A program made the translations under genes and the position numbers. Of a stretch of DNA of 64,000 bases, positions 48,046-63,009 are shown piece after piece. Positions within the stretch are counted from its first letter, which is position 1, and each line of letters opens with the position of its first letter. The notes under the pieces are model-generated. The model did not search any database and was not told the DNA's origin. It saw only the letters and a list, made by a program, of their open reading frames with translations. Source of the stretch: Gordonia araii NBRC 100433 (GTDB lineage Bacteria; Actinomycetota; Actinomycetes; Mycobacteriales; Mycobacteriaceae); the NCBI RefSeq assembly GCF_000241265.1, contig NZ_BAEE01000036.1:124001-188000 (forward strand). Reading direction: 5' to 3'.

Positions 48046-48639
48046 GTGGGCGACGACAAGACCCCGAACGGTTCGGATCGGGCGGGCGCGCAGGGTTCGT
48101 TGGCCGACGTCGCACCCGGCCTGTTCCCCGGCGACGAGGTTCCCGACGAACTCGTCGGCTACCGCGTGCCCAGTGCGTGCCAGATCGCCGGCATCACCTA
48201 TCGCCAGCTCGACTACTGGGCCAGGACCGGGCTCGTCGTGCCGTCGATCCGGGGTGCCGCCGGATCGGGCAGCCAGCGCCTGTACTCGTTCAAGGACATC
48301 CTCGTCCTGAAGATCGTCAAGCGGCTCCTCGACACCGGGATCTCGCTGCAGAACATCCGCGTCGCCGTCGACCACCTCCGCCAGCGCGGCGTCGAAGACC
48401 TGGCCCGTGTGACCCTGTTCTCCGACGGCACCACCGTGTACGAATGCACGTCTGCCGAAGAGGTCATCGATCTGCTGCAGGGCGGCCAGGGCGTGTTCGG
48501 CATCGCCGTGTCGGGTGCGATGCGCGAGCTGACCGGCACCATCGCCGATTTCCCGGGTGAGCGCGCCGACGGCGCCGAGTCCGAGGCGGCCCCGGAGGAC
48601 GAACTCGCGGCCCGGCGCCGCGCGCGCAAGACCGGCTAA
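48046..48639 (+). CDS. MerR-family regulator (Rv1830-like)
   Basis: 197 residues from GTG 48046; the AGGAGA ribosome site at 48034-48039 fits this start better than ATG 48028. MerR helix: YRVPSACQIAGITYRQLDYW then RTGLVVPSIRGAAGSGSQRL. A dimerisation helix and a 70-residue C-terminal domain (ARVTLFSDGTTVYECTSAEE, VFGIAVSGAMREL) follow. The tail is charged (RRRARKTG). Mycobacterial homologues affect cell division and drug tolerance. It lies directly upstream of the glycine riboswitch. Confidence 0.88.
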   Translation: MGDDKTPNGSDRAGAQGSLADVAPGLFPGDEVPDELVGYRVPSACQIAGITYRQLDYWARTGLVVPSIRGAAGSGSQRLYSFKDILVLKIVKRLLDTGISLQNIRVAVDHLRQRGVEDLARVTLFSDGTTVYECTSAEEVIDLLQGGQGVFGIAVSGAMRELTGTIADFPGERADGAESEAAPEDELAARRRARKTG

Positions 48640-48645
48640 CCACCG

Positions 48646-48651
48646 GGTAGA
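48646..48651 (+). promoter_or_regulatory. -10 box of the gcvP transcript
   Basis: TAGACT lies about seven bp before the expected riboswitch 5' end and just after the MerR stop, so the riboswitch transcript can start independently. Confidence 0.45.
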
Positions 48652-48660
48652 CTCACCGGT

Positions 48661-48858
48661 GCGTCGCTACCCGGTGGGAGAGCGTCACCGGATCGGTGAC
48701 CGCCGAAGGAGCAATACCTCTCCGTCAATCTCTCAGGCACCCGGACCGCTGGGCTGACGGCGTCTCTGGAAAGTGATGGTTCGCCATCCGCCCACGGGGA
48801 AAGACCGGCGGTCGTACCGCGGCCGGTTCAAACTCTCAGGCACCATGACAGAGGGAGA
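48661..48858 (+). promoter_or_regulatory. gcvT riboswitch: Tandem glycine riboswitch upstream of gcvP
   Basis: Two glycine aptamers in series. Aptamer 1: GGGAGAG at 48676-48682, GCCGAAGGAGCAA at 48702-48714, CTCTCAGGCA at 48730-48739 and CTCTGGAAAG (48764-48773) closing it and forming the linker. Aptamer 2: GGGGAAA at 48796-48802, CTCTCAGGCACC at 48833-48844 and GACAGAGGG closing P1. These are the conserved elements of the class. The aptamer ends about 30 bp before the gcvP start, so control is likely at transcription end or at ribosome access; as with other gcv leaders, glycine should switch the gene on. Confidence 0.95.
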
Positions 48859-48886
48859 GGACACCGGCACGCGCAGAGAGTCGCAC

Positions 48887-51766
<2,880 letters not shown>

Positions 51767-51770
51767 CGCG

Positions 51771-52160
51771 GGGGTCTCGATACTCCCGTCTCGGCTAGCG
51801 CCTCGTCGGGCACCGGTGGGTTGAGTGACCGCGACGGAGGAGCGGTCGTATCGAAACCTCGACCACCCAGGTGGGCTCGTCTTCCATGGCCGGTCTCGAT
51901 ACGCATGTCTTGGCTGGCGGCTTGTCGGCCACGCGACCACCCATGGTCGCGATGGTCTCGATACACCCGCCTCGGCTGGCGCCTCGTCGGGCACTCGACC
52001 ACCGAAATGGACCGGCGTCGCCAGGCTCCGCCGGCACTCGACCACCGAAATGGACCGGCGTCGCAGGCCCCGCTGGCGTCGGTGCCCCGGGGGTGGGGGC
52101 TTCTTTGGGTGGTCGAGTGAATTCGAGCCGCTAGGCGAGAATTCGTATCGAGACCCGGCG
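51771..52160. repeat. Hairpin repeats, family A (cluster 2)
   Basis: About six elements in both orientations fill most of the 501-bp gap after gcvP. Ends are GGTCTCGATAC and GGCACTCGACCACC. Cores include CCCGTC...GTCGGG (about 51786-51810), GGCCGC-like, GCCGGC-type and, at 52120-52145, GAATTC...GAATTC. The stretch 51949-52047 is repeated at 52586-52683. From 52161 to 52267 no repeat is seen; two TGTGGA-containing 9-mers lie there. Confidence 0.8.
51949..52047 (+). repeat. 98-bp direct repeat, left copy
   Basis: Matches 52586-52683 with about six differences including one extra base. The two copies bracket the GIY-YIG gene in direct orientation, 637 bp apart. Confidence 0.85.
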
Positions 52161-52267
52161 ACCCGTCATGCCAACCACCCTGTGGACAACTACCGGTTCA
52201 GTCGCTCGTCGCCCAAACCTGTGGATAGCGCGTTGCCTATTCCCATCCCGTGCCGCAGCCTGTGCGC

Positions 52268-52558
52268 ATGGGGGCATTCATGTACATATTGCGCTGCGCG
52301 GACGACAGCTACTACGTCGGGAGCACGGTCGACATCGAACGTCGCGTGATCGAACACAACGAGGGGAAGGGCGCGGCGTACACCCGTCGTCGGCGACCGG
52401 TGGAACTCGTCTTCGTCGACGAATGCGAGACGATCGCGGACGCCTTCGCGTTGGAGAAGCGGGTTCAAGGCTGGTCGAGGGCCAAGCGCGAAGCACTCAT
52501 CGAAGGGCGATTCGACCTGCTGCCGGGGTTGTCGCGGAAGTCGTTCGGCAAGGGGTGA
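52268..52558 (+). CDS. GIY-YIG nuclease-domain protein
   Basis: 96 residues from ATG 52268 (MGAFMYILRCADDSYYVG). The GIY-YIG core is seen as MYILRCADDSYYVGSTVDIE, with the catalytic Arg in RRVIEHN and conserved AAYTRRRRPVELVF and EKRVQGWSRAKREALI, as in the small UPF0213/YhbQ group. The metal-binding Glu lies in the EKRVQGW segment. Cellular role of this group is unclear (DNA repair proposed). It stands alone between two family-A repeat clusters. Confidence 0.85.
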   Translation: MGAFMYILRCADDSYYVGSTVDIERRVIEHNEGKGAAYTRRRRPVELVFVDECETIADAFALEKRVQGWSRAKREALIEGRFDLLPGLSRKSFGKG

Positions 52559-52585
52559 GACGGTACCGGTTGCCGACTTCGTCGT

Positions 52586-52683
52586 GCGATGGTCTCGATA
52601 CGCCCGTCTGGGCTGGCGCCTCGACGGGCACTCGACCACCCAAATGGACCGGCGTCGCAGGCTCCGCCGGCACTCGACCACCC
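52586..52683 (+). repeat. 98-bp direct repeat, right copy
   Basis: Partner of 51949-52047. It contains two family-A units: core CCCGTC...GACGGG and core GCCGGC-type, joined by CCCAAATGGACCGGCGTC. Confidence 0.85.
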
Positions 52684-52867
52684 AACTAGGCGTGGTCTCG
52701 ATACGCCCGTCTCGGCTAGCGCCTCGCCGGGCACTCGACCACCCAAATGGACCGGCGTCGCAGGCTTCGCCGGCACTCGACCACCCAAATAGCGACACCA
52801 GGCGTTTCGTGACCGAAGTCATGGGTGGTCGAGTGGCCGCGACGCAGGAGCGGCTGTATCGAGACCC
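52586..52867. repeat. Hairpin repeats, family A (cluster 3)
   Basis: About five elements between the convergent GIY-YIG and substrate-binding protein genes. The last one (about 52827-52867) has core GGCCGC...GCGGCT and ends GTATCGAGACC two bases before the stop codon of the leftward gene. Confidence 0.85.
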
Positions 52868-52869
52868 CG

Positions 52870-54030
52870 CTACCGGTAGACCTGCTTGGTGATGGCCGCG
52901 CTGGCGGCGGGCTCGGGGAGTGGCATCGCGTCTTCGACCGGTCCGAAGGTCACCGTTGTGTTCCCGGGCGGGAGCTGCGCATCGCCGGAACGGTAGCCGA
53001 GTTCGGTCAGCAGCTTGACCTGCTCGGGTTGTTGGGCGAATTCGATGAACTGCGCCGCACCGTAGGACTGCGCGGTGGACACCGCATTGCCGGACAGCCG
53101 GAGAACCGGATAGTCGGCGACCGGCGTGGGGCCGGCGGGGGAGAAGGCGCGGATCTTCTCACCGGCGGCACCGGTGCGACCGAGCAGGAAGAGTTGCTGT
53201 TCGGTGATCGGTACCGCGTGGATCGCGCGGCGCTGATCGTCGGTGTTCATCGCCGCGATGGTGGCGGCAGCGGTTCCCTCGGGAGCCGGCGGCGCTTCGC
53301 GCAGCACGGTCCGAATACCGTCGACGACCGGGCCGGAGTTGGCCTGGGCTTCGGTGAGCGGTCCCGACGCCTTGCTCACCTGTGCGGCGATCGCCTGCGC
53401 GGCCAGCACCGTCGCATCCGAGGACGCGCCGAGCGGCATCGCCATGCGCAGCGGTCCCCAGTCCGGCAGCCCGAACTGGGCCATCGCGTTGGGCAGTCTC
53501 GCCAGACCGGGCAGTCGGCCCCAATCGAGGTCTCCGGCTTTGTCGGCGAACAGTGTCGGCAACGCCAACACGATCGGCGATTTCACCAGCGATTCCGGGG
53601 AGTCCTCGACGATGTCGGGGTTGGCTGCGGTGAGCTGGGCGCCCCAGACCGACGATTGAGGGATCCAGGCGGCCGGGAAGGCGCCCATCGACGCGGCCTC
53701 CCAGTTTCCGGTCAGTCCGTCGAGGGTGACCTTGGAGTCTCCGGGGCGCACCTGCACGGTGATGCAATGATCGCGCACGACCGGCTTGGTGTCGTTGAAC
53801 CGCTTGGCGATATCGCCGAGCGCCTCGGCGATATCGGGGCTGGCGATGATCGCGACGGTCGCCGGACCTTCCACGCAGGTGCCGGCGGCCTGGTCGGCTT
53901 GTCGGCCGACCCGGTCGCGGGCCTGGAGCCAACTGACGACCAGACCCGCGACCAGCAGCGCGGTGAGGACGGCCAGCAACAGTGACCGACCCCCGCCGCG
54001 CGGCGTGTAGTTACTGCTGTGACGCGCCAT
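52870..54030 (-). CDS. Membrane-anchored substrate-binding-domain protein
   Basis: 386 residues; the ATG lies 20 bp inside the glcB 3' end. One N-terminal helix (about residues 16-35) anchors it outside the membrane. A type-2 periplasmic-binding-like domain follows ([88 protein letters not shown]). Mycobacterial homologues next to glcB (Rv1836c type, from memory) continue into a von Willebrand A domain, which is absent here. The stop lies two bases from repeat cluster 3. Ligand unknown. Confidence 0.78.
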   Translation of the reverse strand: MARHSSNYTPRGGGRSLLLAVLTALLVAGLVVSWLQARDRVGRQADQAAGTCVEGPATVAIIASPDIAEALGDIAKRFNDTKPVVRDHCITVQVRPGDSKVTLDGLTGNWEAASMGAFPAAWIPQSSVWGAQLTAANPDIVEDSPESLVKSPIVLALPTLFADKAGDLDWGRLPGLARLPNAMAQFGLPDWGPLRMAMPLGASSDATVLAAQAIAAQVSKASGPLTEAQANSGPVVDGIRTVLREAPPAPEGTAAATIAAMNTDDQRRAIHAVPITEQQLFLLGRTGAAGEKIRAFSPAGPTPVADYPVLRLSGNAVSTAQSYGAAQFIEFAQQPEQVKLLTELGYRSGDAQLPPGNTTVTFGPVEDAMPLPEPAASAAITKQVYR

Positions 54031-56203
54031 CGGCGGCTTTGAACTCTCGCCTACGACGATGCAGGATCGGCTCGGTGTAGCCGCTCGGCTGCGTCGCGCC
54101 CTCCAGGATCAGCTCCTTTGCCGCTTGGAATGCGATGTTGCTGTCGAAGTTCGGTGCCATCGGACGGTAGTCCGGGTCATCCGCGTTCTGTCGGTCGACG
54201 ACGGGGGCCATCCGCTCGAGCGCCGCGACGACGTCGTCGGTGCTGACGATCCCGTGGCGGATCCAGTTCGCGAGCAGCTGGCTGGAGATGCGCAGCGTGG
54301 CGCGGTCCTCCATCAGAGCCACGTCGTGGATATCGGGCACCTTCGAGCAGCCGACGCCGTGATCGATCCAGCGGACGACGTAGCCCAGGATCGACTGGCA
54401 GTTGTTGTCGAGTTCCTCCCGCTTCTCCTCCTCCGACCAGTCGGTCTTCGGTGCGAGCGGGATCGTGAGGATGTCGTCGACCGAGGCGGGTGCGCGCTTG
54501 GCGATCTCGTCCTGCACCTTGAAGACGTCGACCTCGTGGTAGTGCATCGCGTGCAGGGTAGCGGCGGTCGGCGACGGCACCCATGCGGTGGTGGCGCCGG
54601 CCTTCGGCTGACCGATCTTCTGCTCGACCATGTCGGCCATCAGATCGGTCATCGCCCACATTCCCTTGCCGATCTGCGCCTTGTGCTGCAGTCCGGCGGC
54701 CAATCCGACGTCGACGTTGGAGTCCTCGTAGGCCTTGATCCAGGTCTGCGACTTCATCTCGCCCTTGCGGATCATCGGACCGGCCTCCATGGAGGTGTGG
54801 ATCTCGTCGCCGGTGCGGTCGAGGAAGCCGGTGTTGATGAACACGACGCGGTCTTCGGCCGCCTTGATGGCTGCCTGGAGGTTGACCGTGGTGCGGCGTT
54901 CCTCATCCATGATGCCGACCTTGAGCGTGTTGCGCGGAACACCGATCACGTCTTCGACGCTGGCGAAAAGGTCGCTGGTGAAGGCGACCTCGTCGGGACC
55001 GTGCATCTTCGGCTTCACGATGTAGATCGAGCCGGTCCGCGAGTTCTGCAAACCCTCGGCCGAGAGGCCGTGCTTGCCGATCAACGACGTGACCAGTGCG
55101 TCGAGGATGCCCTCCGGCACCTCGTTGCCGTCGGCGTCGAGGATCGCCGGATTGGTCATCAGGTGGCCGACGTTGCGGACGAACAGCAGCGAACGGCCGT
55201 GCAGTTCCAGGTCGGAGCCGTCCGGCGCGGTGTAGGTGCGGTTCGGGTTGAGCACGCGGGTGAAGGTCTTGCCGCCCTTGGCGACCTCCTCCGCGAGATC
55301 ACCGCGGTTGAGACCGAGCCAGTTACGGTAGCCGACCACCTTGTCGTCGGCGTCGACGGCCGCGACCGAGTCTTCGAAGTCCATGATCGTGGTGATCGCC
55401 GACTCCAGCTCGACGTCGGCGATGCCCGCCTTGTCGGTGGAGCCGACGGGCGAGTTCGGGTCGAAGAGGATATCGACGTGCAGGCCGTGGTGGCGCAGCA
55501 GGATCGACGACGGTGCGAGCGCGTCGCCGCGGTAGCCGACGAAGGCATCCGGATCGGCGAACGTGGTGACCTCGGTGTCGTCGCTCAGGACGACGTTCAC
55601 CTTGTCGCCGTCGATGACGTACTTGGTCGCGTCCGCGTGGCTGCCCTGCTCCAGCGGCACGGCGGTGTCGAGGAATTTCTTGGCGTAGGCGATGACCTTG
55701 TCGCCGCGGACCTTGTTGTACGACTTGCCCTTCTCGGCGCCGTCGGTCTCCGGGATCACGTCGGTGCCGTAGAGCGCGTCGTACAGCGAGCCCCAGCGCG
55801 CGTTGGCCGCGTTGAGGGCGAATCGGGCGTTGAGGATCGGGACGACCAGCTGCGGGCCGGCCGTCTCGGAGATCTCGGTGTCGACGCCGGCTGTGCCGAT
55901 CTCGAAGTCCTCCGGCGGGGTCACCAGGTAGCCGATGTCGGTGAGGAACTTCTTGTACGCGTCGAAGTCGACCTTGCCGTCGGTCGCGGGGTTGTCGCGG
56001 TGCCACTGGTCGACCTTAGTCTGCAGGTCGTCGCGCACTGCCAGGAGTTCACGGTTGCGGGGGGCGAATTCGGCGATCGTCGCCGCGGCGCCGGCCCAGA
56101 ACGCGTCTTGGTCTACACCGGTACCGGGCAACGCCTCATTGTTGATGAAGTCGTACAGAACCGGGGAGACCTGGAGTCCGTGGACGGTGACGCGGTCAGA
56201 CAT
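54011..56203 (-). CDS. glcB: Malate synthase G
   Basis: 730 residues from ATG 56203 ([20 protein letters not shown]), with GAAAGG upstream. [41 protein letters not shown] and EERRTTVNL carry the Arg, Glu and Asp that bind Mg2+ and glyoxylate; [20 protein letters not shown] and [20 protein letters not shown] are near the C-terminus with the catalytic Asp region. It condenses glyoxylate with acetyl-CoA to malate. Repeat cluster 4 lies upstream of its promoter region. Confidence 0.95.
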   Translation of the reverse strand: MSDRVTVHGLQVSPVLYDFINNEALPGTGVDQDAFWAGAAATIAEFAPRNRELLAVRDDLQTKVDQWHRDNPATDGKVDFDAYKKFLTDIGYLVTPPEDFEIGTAGVDTEISETAGPQLVVPILNARFALNAANARWGSLYDALYGTDVIPETDGAEKGKSYNKVRGDKVIAYAKKFLDTAVPLEQGSHADATKYVIDGDKVNVVLSDDTEVTTFADPDAFVGYRGDALAPSSILLRHHGLHVDILFDPNSPVGSTDKAGIADVELESAITTIMDFEDSVAAVDADDKVVGYRNWLGLNRGDLAEEVAKGGKTFTRVLNPNRTYTAPDGSDLELHGRSLLFVRNVGHLMTNPAILDADGNEVPEGILDALVTSLIGKHGLSAEGLQNSRTGSIYIVKPKMHGPDEVAFTSDLFASVEDVIGVPRNTLKVGIMDEERRTTVNLQAAIKAAEDRVVFINTGFLDRTGDEIHTSMEAGPMIRKGEMKSQTWIKAYEDSNVDVGLAAGLQHKAQIGKGMWAMTDLMADMVEQKIGQPKAGATTAWVPSPTAATLHAMHYHEVDVFKVQDEIAKRAPASVDDILTIPLAPKTDWSEEEKREELDNNCQSILGYVVRWIDHGVGCSKVPDIHDVALMEDRATLRISSQLLANWIRHGIVSTDDVVAALERMAPVVDRQNADDPDYRPMAPNFDSNIAFQAAKELILEGATQPSGYTEPILHRRRREFKAADGASQQ

Positions 56204-56332
56204 GTCAGCCTTTCGTATGGGAGATATGAAGCCTATATGCGCAGGTAGTCCGCGCACGGGGCCGAGTACATGCTACTCCCTCGCGCCAGTTCGAATCTGG
56301 GTGGCTCGATTAGTCTGCGACGTCGGCCGGAG

Positions 56333-56688
56333 ATGGTCTCGATACACCTCGCTCCTGCGTCGCGAGGCACTCGACCACCGTGGTCGGTTGGTCTCGATAC
56401 GCCGGCGTCGCAGGCTCCGCCGGCACTCGACCACCGTGGGGGTACGTCTGCGGGTGGGGTACTCGATCACCGTGGTCGGTTGGTCTCGATACGCCGGCGT
56501 CGCAGGCTCCGCCGGCACTCGACCACCGTGGGGGTACGTCTGCGGGTGGGGTACTCGATCACCGTGGTCGGTTGGTCTCGATACGCCGGCGTCGCAGGCT
56601 CCGCCGGCACTCGACCACCGTGGGGCCATCGACGGTGGTCGAGTGAATTCGAGCGGAGCGAGAATTTGTATCGAGACCTCGCGAGCGG
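56333..56688. repeat. Hairpin repeats, family A (cluster 4)
   Basis: Seven or more elements occupy most of the 485-bp gap between glcB and the next leftward gene. Cores are of the GCCGGCG...CGCCGGC type plus a GAATTC...GAATTT one at about 56644-56668. Unlike the other clusters it is not between convergent genes. From 56204 to 56332 I see only the glcB upstream region. Confidence 0.85.
56377..56625 (+). repeat. 92-bp tandem repeat inside cluster 4
   Basis: Units start at 56377, 56469 and 56561 (period exactly 92 bp); the third is truncated at about 56625. Each unit holds one family-A element plus GTACGTCTGCGGGTGGGGTA. The copies appear identical over the compared length, so duplication is recent. 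Confidence 0.9.
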
Positions 56689-57600
56689 TCATGCCAGATC
56701 GACCAACGACTCGATCGCCGACAGGAGCCGTACGCGCAGGGCGGTACCGGCGTCGGCGATCGCCTGCTGCTCGCGAACATATTCGGCACGACCGCCGGCG
56801 GTCTCGATGCGGATCGGGGCGTAGCCGAGGTCGGCGAGGTCGTACGGGCTGGCGCGCATGTCGATCTCGCGGGCGCGGTAGGCGAGGGTGAACGCATCGA
56901 CGACGAGGGCCGAGTCGAGCAGCGGGCTCAGCTTGGCGGCGACGCGGTAGAGGTCCATGGTGGCGTGCAGGCAGCCGGGCTGCTCATACGCGAGCTGGTC
57001 GTCGCGGATCAGCTGTGTGACGTTACGCCCGCGTGCGTCGTCGGTGAAGAAGCGGAACGCATCGAAGTGCGTGCAGAGGAGCTGATTCGCCTCGACCACC
57101 TCGTCGGTTCCGGCCCGGCCGAGGCGCAGCGGCGCCGAATGCCGGGGTGCGTCGCTGCGGTACACCATTGCCCACTCGTGCAGCCCGAAACAGCCGAACC
57201 GCGCCGGCCGTGAGGCGGTGGCGGCAAGCAGCGCACGGGTCGTGCGCAGCGTGCGCTCGCGCCGGTGCAGGTACTCCGCGGTCACTGTCGCGCCGCCGGG
57301 CACCGGGCCGTACCCGCGCGCTTGCGCGTATGGATGTGGCCCGTCGGGCGGATCGCCCAGGACGACGCCGTACCCGGGATGCCAGCGTCGCAGTTGCGCG
57401 GGCCGATACGGGTAGTAGGTGAACAAGAAGTCGACGACGGGGTGGCGGTGGCCGCGCCGGCGATCGTCGAGATAGCCGCCGACCAACGAGTCGATCCGGG
57501 CGCGGTGCCGTTGCGCCTCGACGGTCCACTCGGTGGCCGGGACGAGAGCCGCGACGCCCGACACCGGCTGAGCGGGGCGAGGGGAGTGCGGCCCAACCAT
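56689..57600 (-). CDS. Conserved actinobacterial protein, putatively DNA-glycosylase-like
   Basis: 303 residues from ATG 57600. Conserved pieces include HPVVDFLFTYYPYRPAQLRR, WHPGYGVVLGD, RPARFGCFGLHEWAMVYRSD, ANQLLCTHFDAFRFFTDDAR, EQPGCLHATMDLYRVAAKLS and REIDMRASPYDLADLGY. This family is often labelled 3-methyladenine DNA glycosylase, but I see no helix-hairpin-helix or other glycosylase motif that would support it. Soluble, no signal. The next gene upstream ends 2 bp before its start, so it is cotranscribed with the CNNM genes. Confidence 0.75.
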   Translation of the reverse strand: MVGPHSPRPAQPVSGVAALVPATEWTVEAQRHRARIDSLVGGYLDDRRRGHRHPVVDFLFTYYPYRPAQLRRWHPGYGVVLGDPPDGPHPYAQARGYGPVPGGATVTAEYLHRRERTLRTTRALLAATASRPARFGCFGLHEWAMVYRSDAPRHSAPLRLGRAGTDEVVEANQLLCTHFDAFRFFTDDARGRNVTQLIRDDQLAYEQPGCLHATMDLYRVAAKLSPLLDSALVVDAFTLAYRAREIDMRASPYDLADLGYAPIRIETAGGRAEYVREQQAIADAGTALRVRLLSAIESLVDLA

Positions 57601-57602
57601 GC

Positions 57603-58667
57603 TCAGACTCGGTGCGTACCGTCTCGGACGGTGCCGAGGAGATCCTCGACCAGGTCGGCGAGCGCGACCAGGCCGATCGTCTCGCCGCGTTCCCCGACGA
57701 CGGCGGCCAGGTGCGAACTCGTGCGACGCAGGTCGGTCATCGCGTCGTCGAGCATGGCGGTGGAGCTGATGACCGGCAACGGCCGGATCTCCTCCGCGCC
57801 GATGATCGTGTCGGGGCCGCGGTCGTCGTCGGCGATGGCACCGAGCACGTCTTTGAGATGCAGGTAGTCGGTGAGCGCACCGTCGGTGCGGCGGATCGGG
57901 AAGCGCGAGTAGCCGGTTTCGGCGACCGCCTCTTCGACCGCGCGCAGCGTCGGTCCGCTCTGGCCGGGGGCGGCGTCGACGCACCGGACCTGTGCAAGCG
58001 GGATCATCACGTCGGCGACCGTGCGCCCGACGCTGGCGAGTGCACGGGTCAGGCGCTGGTGTTCCTCGTCGTCGAGCAATCCCTCGTCGCGCGAATCGCT
58101 GATCATCACGGCGAGTTCGGCCTGCGACACCGTCGAGTCGAGTTCGTCGCGCGGAGTGACGCGCATGGCCCGCAACGCGATGTTGGCGAGGAAGTTGTAG
58201 AACGCCAGGATAGGGCGCGTCAGCCGGACGAACGCCAGGTGGACCGGCACGAGCAGCATCGCCGAGCGCTCCGGACCGGCGAGGGCGATGTTCTTCGGCA
58301 CCATCTCACCCAGGAGGATGTGGAGAACGACCACCAGCGTCAGCGACACGGTGAAGCTGATCGGGTGCAGCAGGCTGCTCGGCACCGACGCCCATTCGAG
58401 CGGGCGTTCCAGCAGGTGGGCGATGGCCGGCTCGCCGACGCGGCCGAGCAGGATCGAACAGATCGTGATGCCGAGCTGGGCGCCGGCGAGCATGATCGAC
58501 AAGCGCTCGGAGGCGCGGATGACCGTGCGGGCCCGCGAGTGGCCGTCTTCGGCCAGCGCCTCGAGGCGGTCGCGCCGCGCCGAGATCAGGGAGAACTCGG
58601 CGGCGACGAAGAAGGCGTTCGCCGCCAGCAGGAGAATCGTCAGTCCGACGCCCACCCAGTCGCTCAT
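57603..58667 (-). CDS. CNNM/CBS-domain membrane protein (Rv1841c-like)
   Basis: 354 residues. CNNM domain with three to four helices (LTILLLAANAFFVAAEFSLI, LAGAQLGITICSILLGRVGE, VVLHILLGEMVPKNIALAGP), followed by a CBS pair (MIPLAQVRCVDA, YSRFPIRRTDGALTDYLHLKD). The C-terminal CorC_HlyC domain is lacking. CNNM proteins take part in Mg2+/divalent-metal transport or its control. It starts inside the end of the upstream paralogue (4-bp overlap). Confidence 0.9.
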   Translation of the reverse strand: MSDWVGVGLTILLLAANAFFVAAEFSLISARRDRLEALAEDGHSRARTVIRASERLSIMLAGAQLGITICSILLGRVGEPAIAHLLERPLEWASVPSSLLHPISFTVSLTLVVVLHILLGEMVPKNIALAGPERSAMLLVPVHLAFVRLTRPILAFYNFLANIALRAMRVTPRDELDSTVSQAELAVMISDSRDEGLLDDEEHQRLTRALASVGRTVADVMIPLAQVRCVDAAPGQSGPTLRAVEEAVAETGYSRFPIRRTDGALTDYLHLKDVLGAIADDDRGPDTIIGAEEIRPLPVISSTAMLDDAMTDLRRTSSHLAAVVGERGETIGLVALADLVEDLLGTVRDGTHRV

Positions 58668-60085
58668 CGGTGCGTCTCCCTCGATCGGCGTAACCCTTGG
58701 TCGTCGGACGCCAGCGGCTGCAGCGACACGGTGTCGATGCGCCGCCCGTCCATGGCGGTGATGCGCGCCAGCCAGCGCCGCTCGACCGCCGGGCGGTCGG
58801 TGCCGTTGCCGGATTCGTCCTCGTCGTCACCGCGCCCGCGGGACTCGATCTCGACCTCGTCGCCGGTCGTCGGCACCCGGCCGAGAAGGAACATCACCAG
58901 GCCGCCGAGCGTGTCGTAGGCACCGTCGGGCGCGCGCAGACCGGTCGCCGTCTCGACCTCGTCGAGCCGCAGCAACCCCGAGCACTGGAAGCCGTCGCCC
59001 TCGGGCAGGACGTCCTCGTTCTCGTCGTCGTGCTCGTCGGTGACCGATCCGACGATCTCCTCGATCACGTCCTCGGTGGTGACGATCCCGGCGGTGCCGC
59101 CGTACTCGTCGATGACGACACACACCTCGAGCCCGCCGACGGCGAGCTGTTCGACGACGGCGTCGCCGTCGAGGCTGGCCGGGACCGTGGCCACCGGCCA
59201 CACGATGGTGTCGAGCCGCGTCGTGCGCAGTTCGTCGTGCGGCACGGAGAAGGCCTGCTTGATGTGCACGACGCCGATCAAGTTGTCCAGGTCGCCCTCG
59301 TGGCACACCGGGAAGCGGCTGTGGCCGGTGTCGGCGGCGACCCGCACCAGGTCGTCGACGGTGTCGGCGGGTCCGAGGGTGGTGACCCGCACGCGCGGCG
59401 TCATCAGATCCTCCGCGGTCAGTTCGCCGAAGCGCAGCGAACGGTCGACGAGGACGGCGGTGTCGGCGTCGATCGCCCCGTGCCGCGCCGAGTTGCGGAC
59501 CAGCGAGGCGAGTTCCTGTGGGGACCGGGCCGAGGCCAGTTCCTCGGCGGGTTCGATGCCCAGGCGGCGCACCATCCAGTTGGCGGCACCGTTGAGACCG
59601 TTGATCGCCCACCGGAAGACCGCGGAGAAGGCCACCATGGGCGCCGCGGTGAGGCGCGCCGTCGACAGCGGCCGGGAGATGGCCAGGTTCTTCGGGATCA
59701 GCTCGCCGAGGACCATCGACAGCGAGGTCGCGAGGATGAGGGCCAGTGCCGCCGACAGCCAGGGGTGCCAGCCGTCGGGGATGCGCAGCGCCTCCAAGGC
59801 CGGCTTGATGAACTGTGCCAGGACCGGCTCGGCGAGATAACCCGTGATCAGCGTGGTGATCGTGATGCCGAGCTGGGCGCCCGAGAGTTGGAACGACAGC
59901 GTGCGGTGGGCGCGGTCGACCTGGCGGGACCGGCGGTCGCCCCGGGTCGTGACGTCGTCGGTGATGGTCGAGCGCTCCAGTGCGGTGAGCGAGAACTCGG
60001 AGGCGACGAAGATGGCGGTGCCGATCGTCAGCGCGATGAAGCCGACCACCGCGGCGGTGGTCGCGGCTATGTCAATCCAGTCCAC
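58664..60085 (-). CDS. CNNM/CBS/CorC-domain membrane protein (Rv1842c-like)
   Basis: 473 residues from GTG 60085. CNNM helices (GFIALTIGTAIFVASEFSLT, LSGAQLGITITTLITGYLAE, LSMVLGELIPKNLAISRPL), a CBS pair (MTPRVRVTTLGPADTVDDLV, VVIDEYGGTAGIVTTEDVIE) and a C-terminal CorC_HlyC domain with an acidic loop (TDEHDDENEDVLPEGD). It forms a paralogous pair with the gene that follows, suggesting a hetero-oligomer for divalent-metal handling (inference). The start lies six bp after guaB1. Confidence 0.9.
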   Translation of the reverse strand: MDWIDIAATTAAVVGFIALTIGTAIFVASEFSLTALERSTITDDVTTRGDRRSRQVDRAHRTLSFQLSGAQLGITITTLITGYLAEPVLAQFIKPALEALRIPDGWHPWLSAALALILATSLSMVLGELIPKNLAISRPLSTARLTAAPMVAFSAVFRWAINGLNGAANWMVRRLGIEPAEELASARSPQELASLVRNSARHGAIDADTAVLVDRSLRFGELTAEDLMTPRVRVTTLGPADTVDDLVRVAADTGHSRFPVCHEGDLDNLIGVVHIKQAFSVPHDELRTTRLDTIVWPVATVPASLDGDAVVEQLAVGGLEVCVVIDEYGGTAGIVTTEDVIEEIVGSVTDEHDDENEDVLPEGDGFQCSGLLRLDEVETATGLRAPDGAYDTLGGLVMFLLGRVPTTGDEVEIESRGRGDDEDESGNGTDRPAVERRWLARITAMDGRRIDTVSLQPLASDDQGLRRSRETHR

Positions 60086-60091
60086 GGCCGC

Positions 60092-62999
<2,908 letters not shown>

Positions 63000-63009
63000 G
63001 GATGTCAGC

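Noticed and set aside
52181-52228. Replication origin suggested by DnaA-like boxes
   Set aside because: Only two imperfect boxes, no dnaA/dnaN/gyrB genes and no AT-rich unwinding region.
56377-56625. Possible CRISPR array
   Set aside because: The 92-bp units are identical throughout, with no unique spacers, and no cas genes are present.
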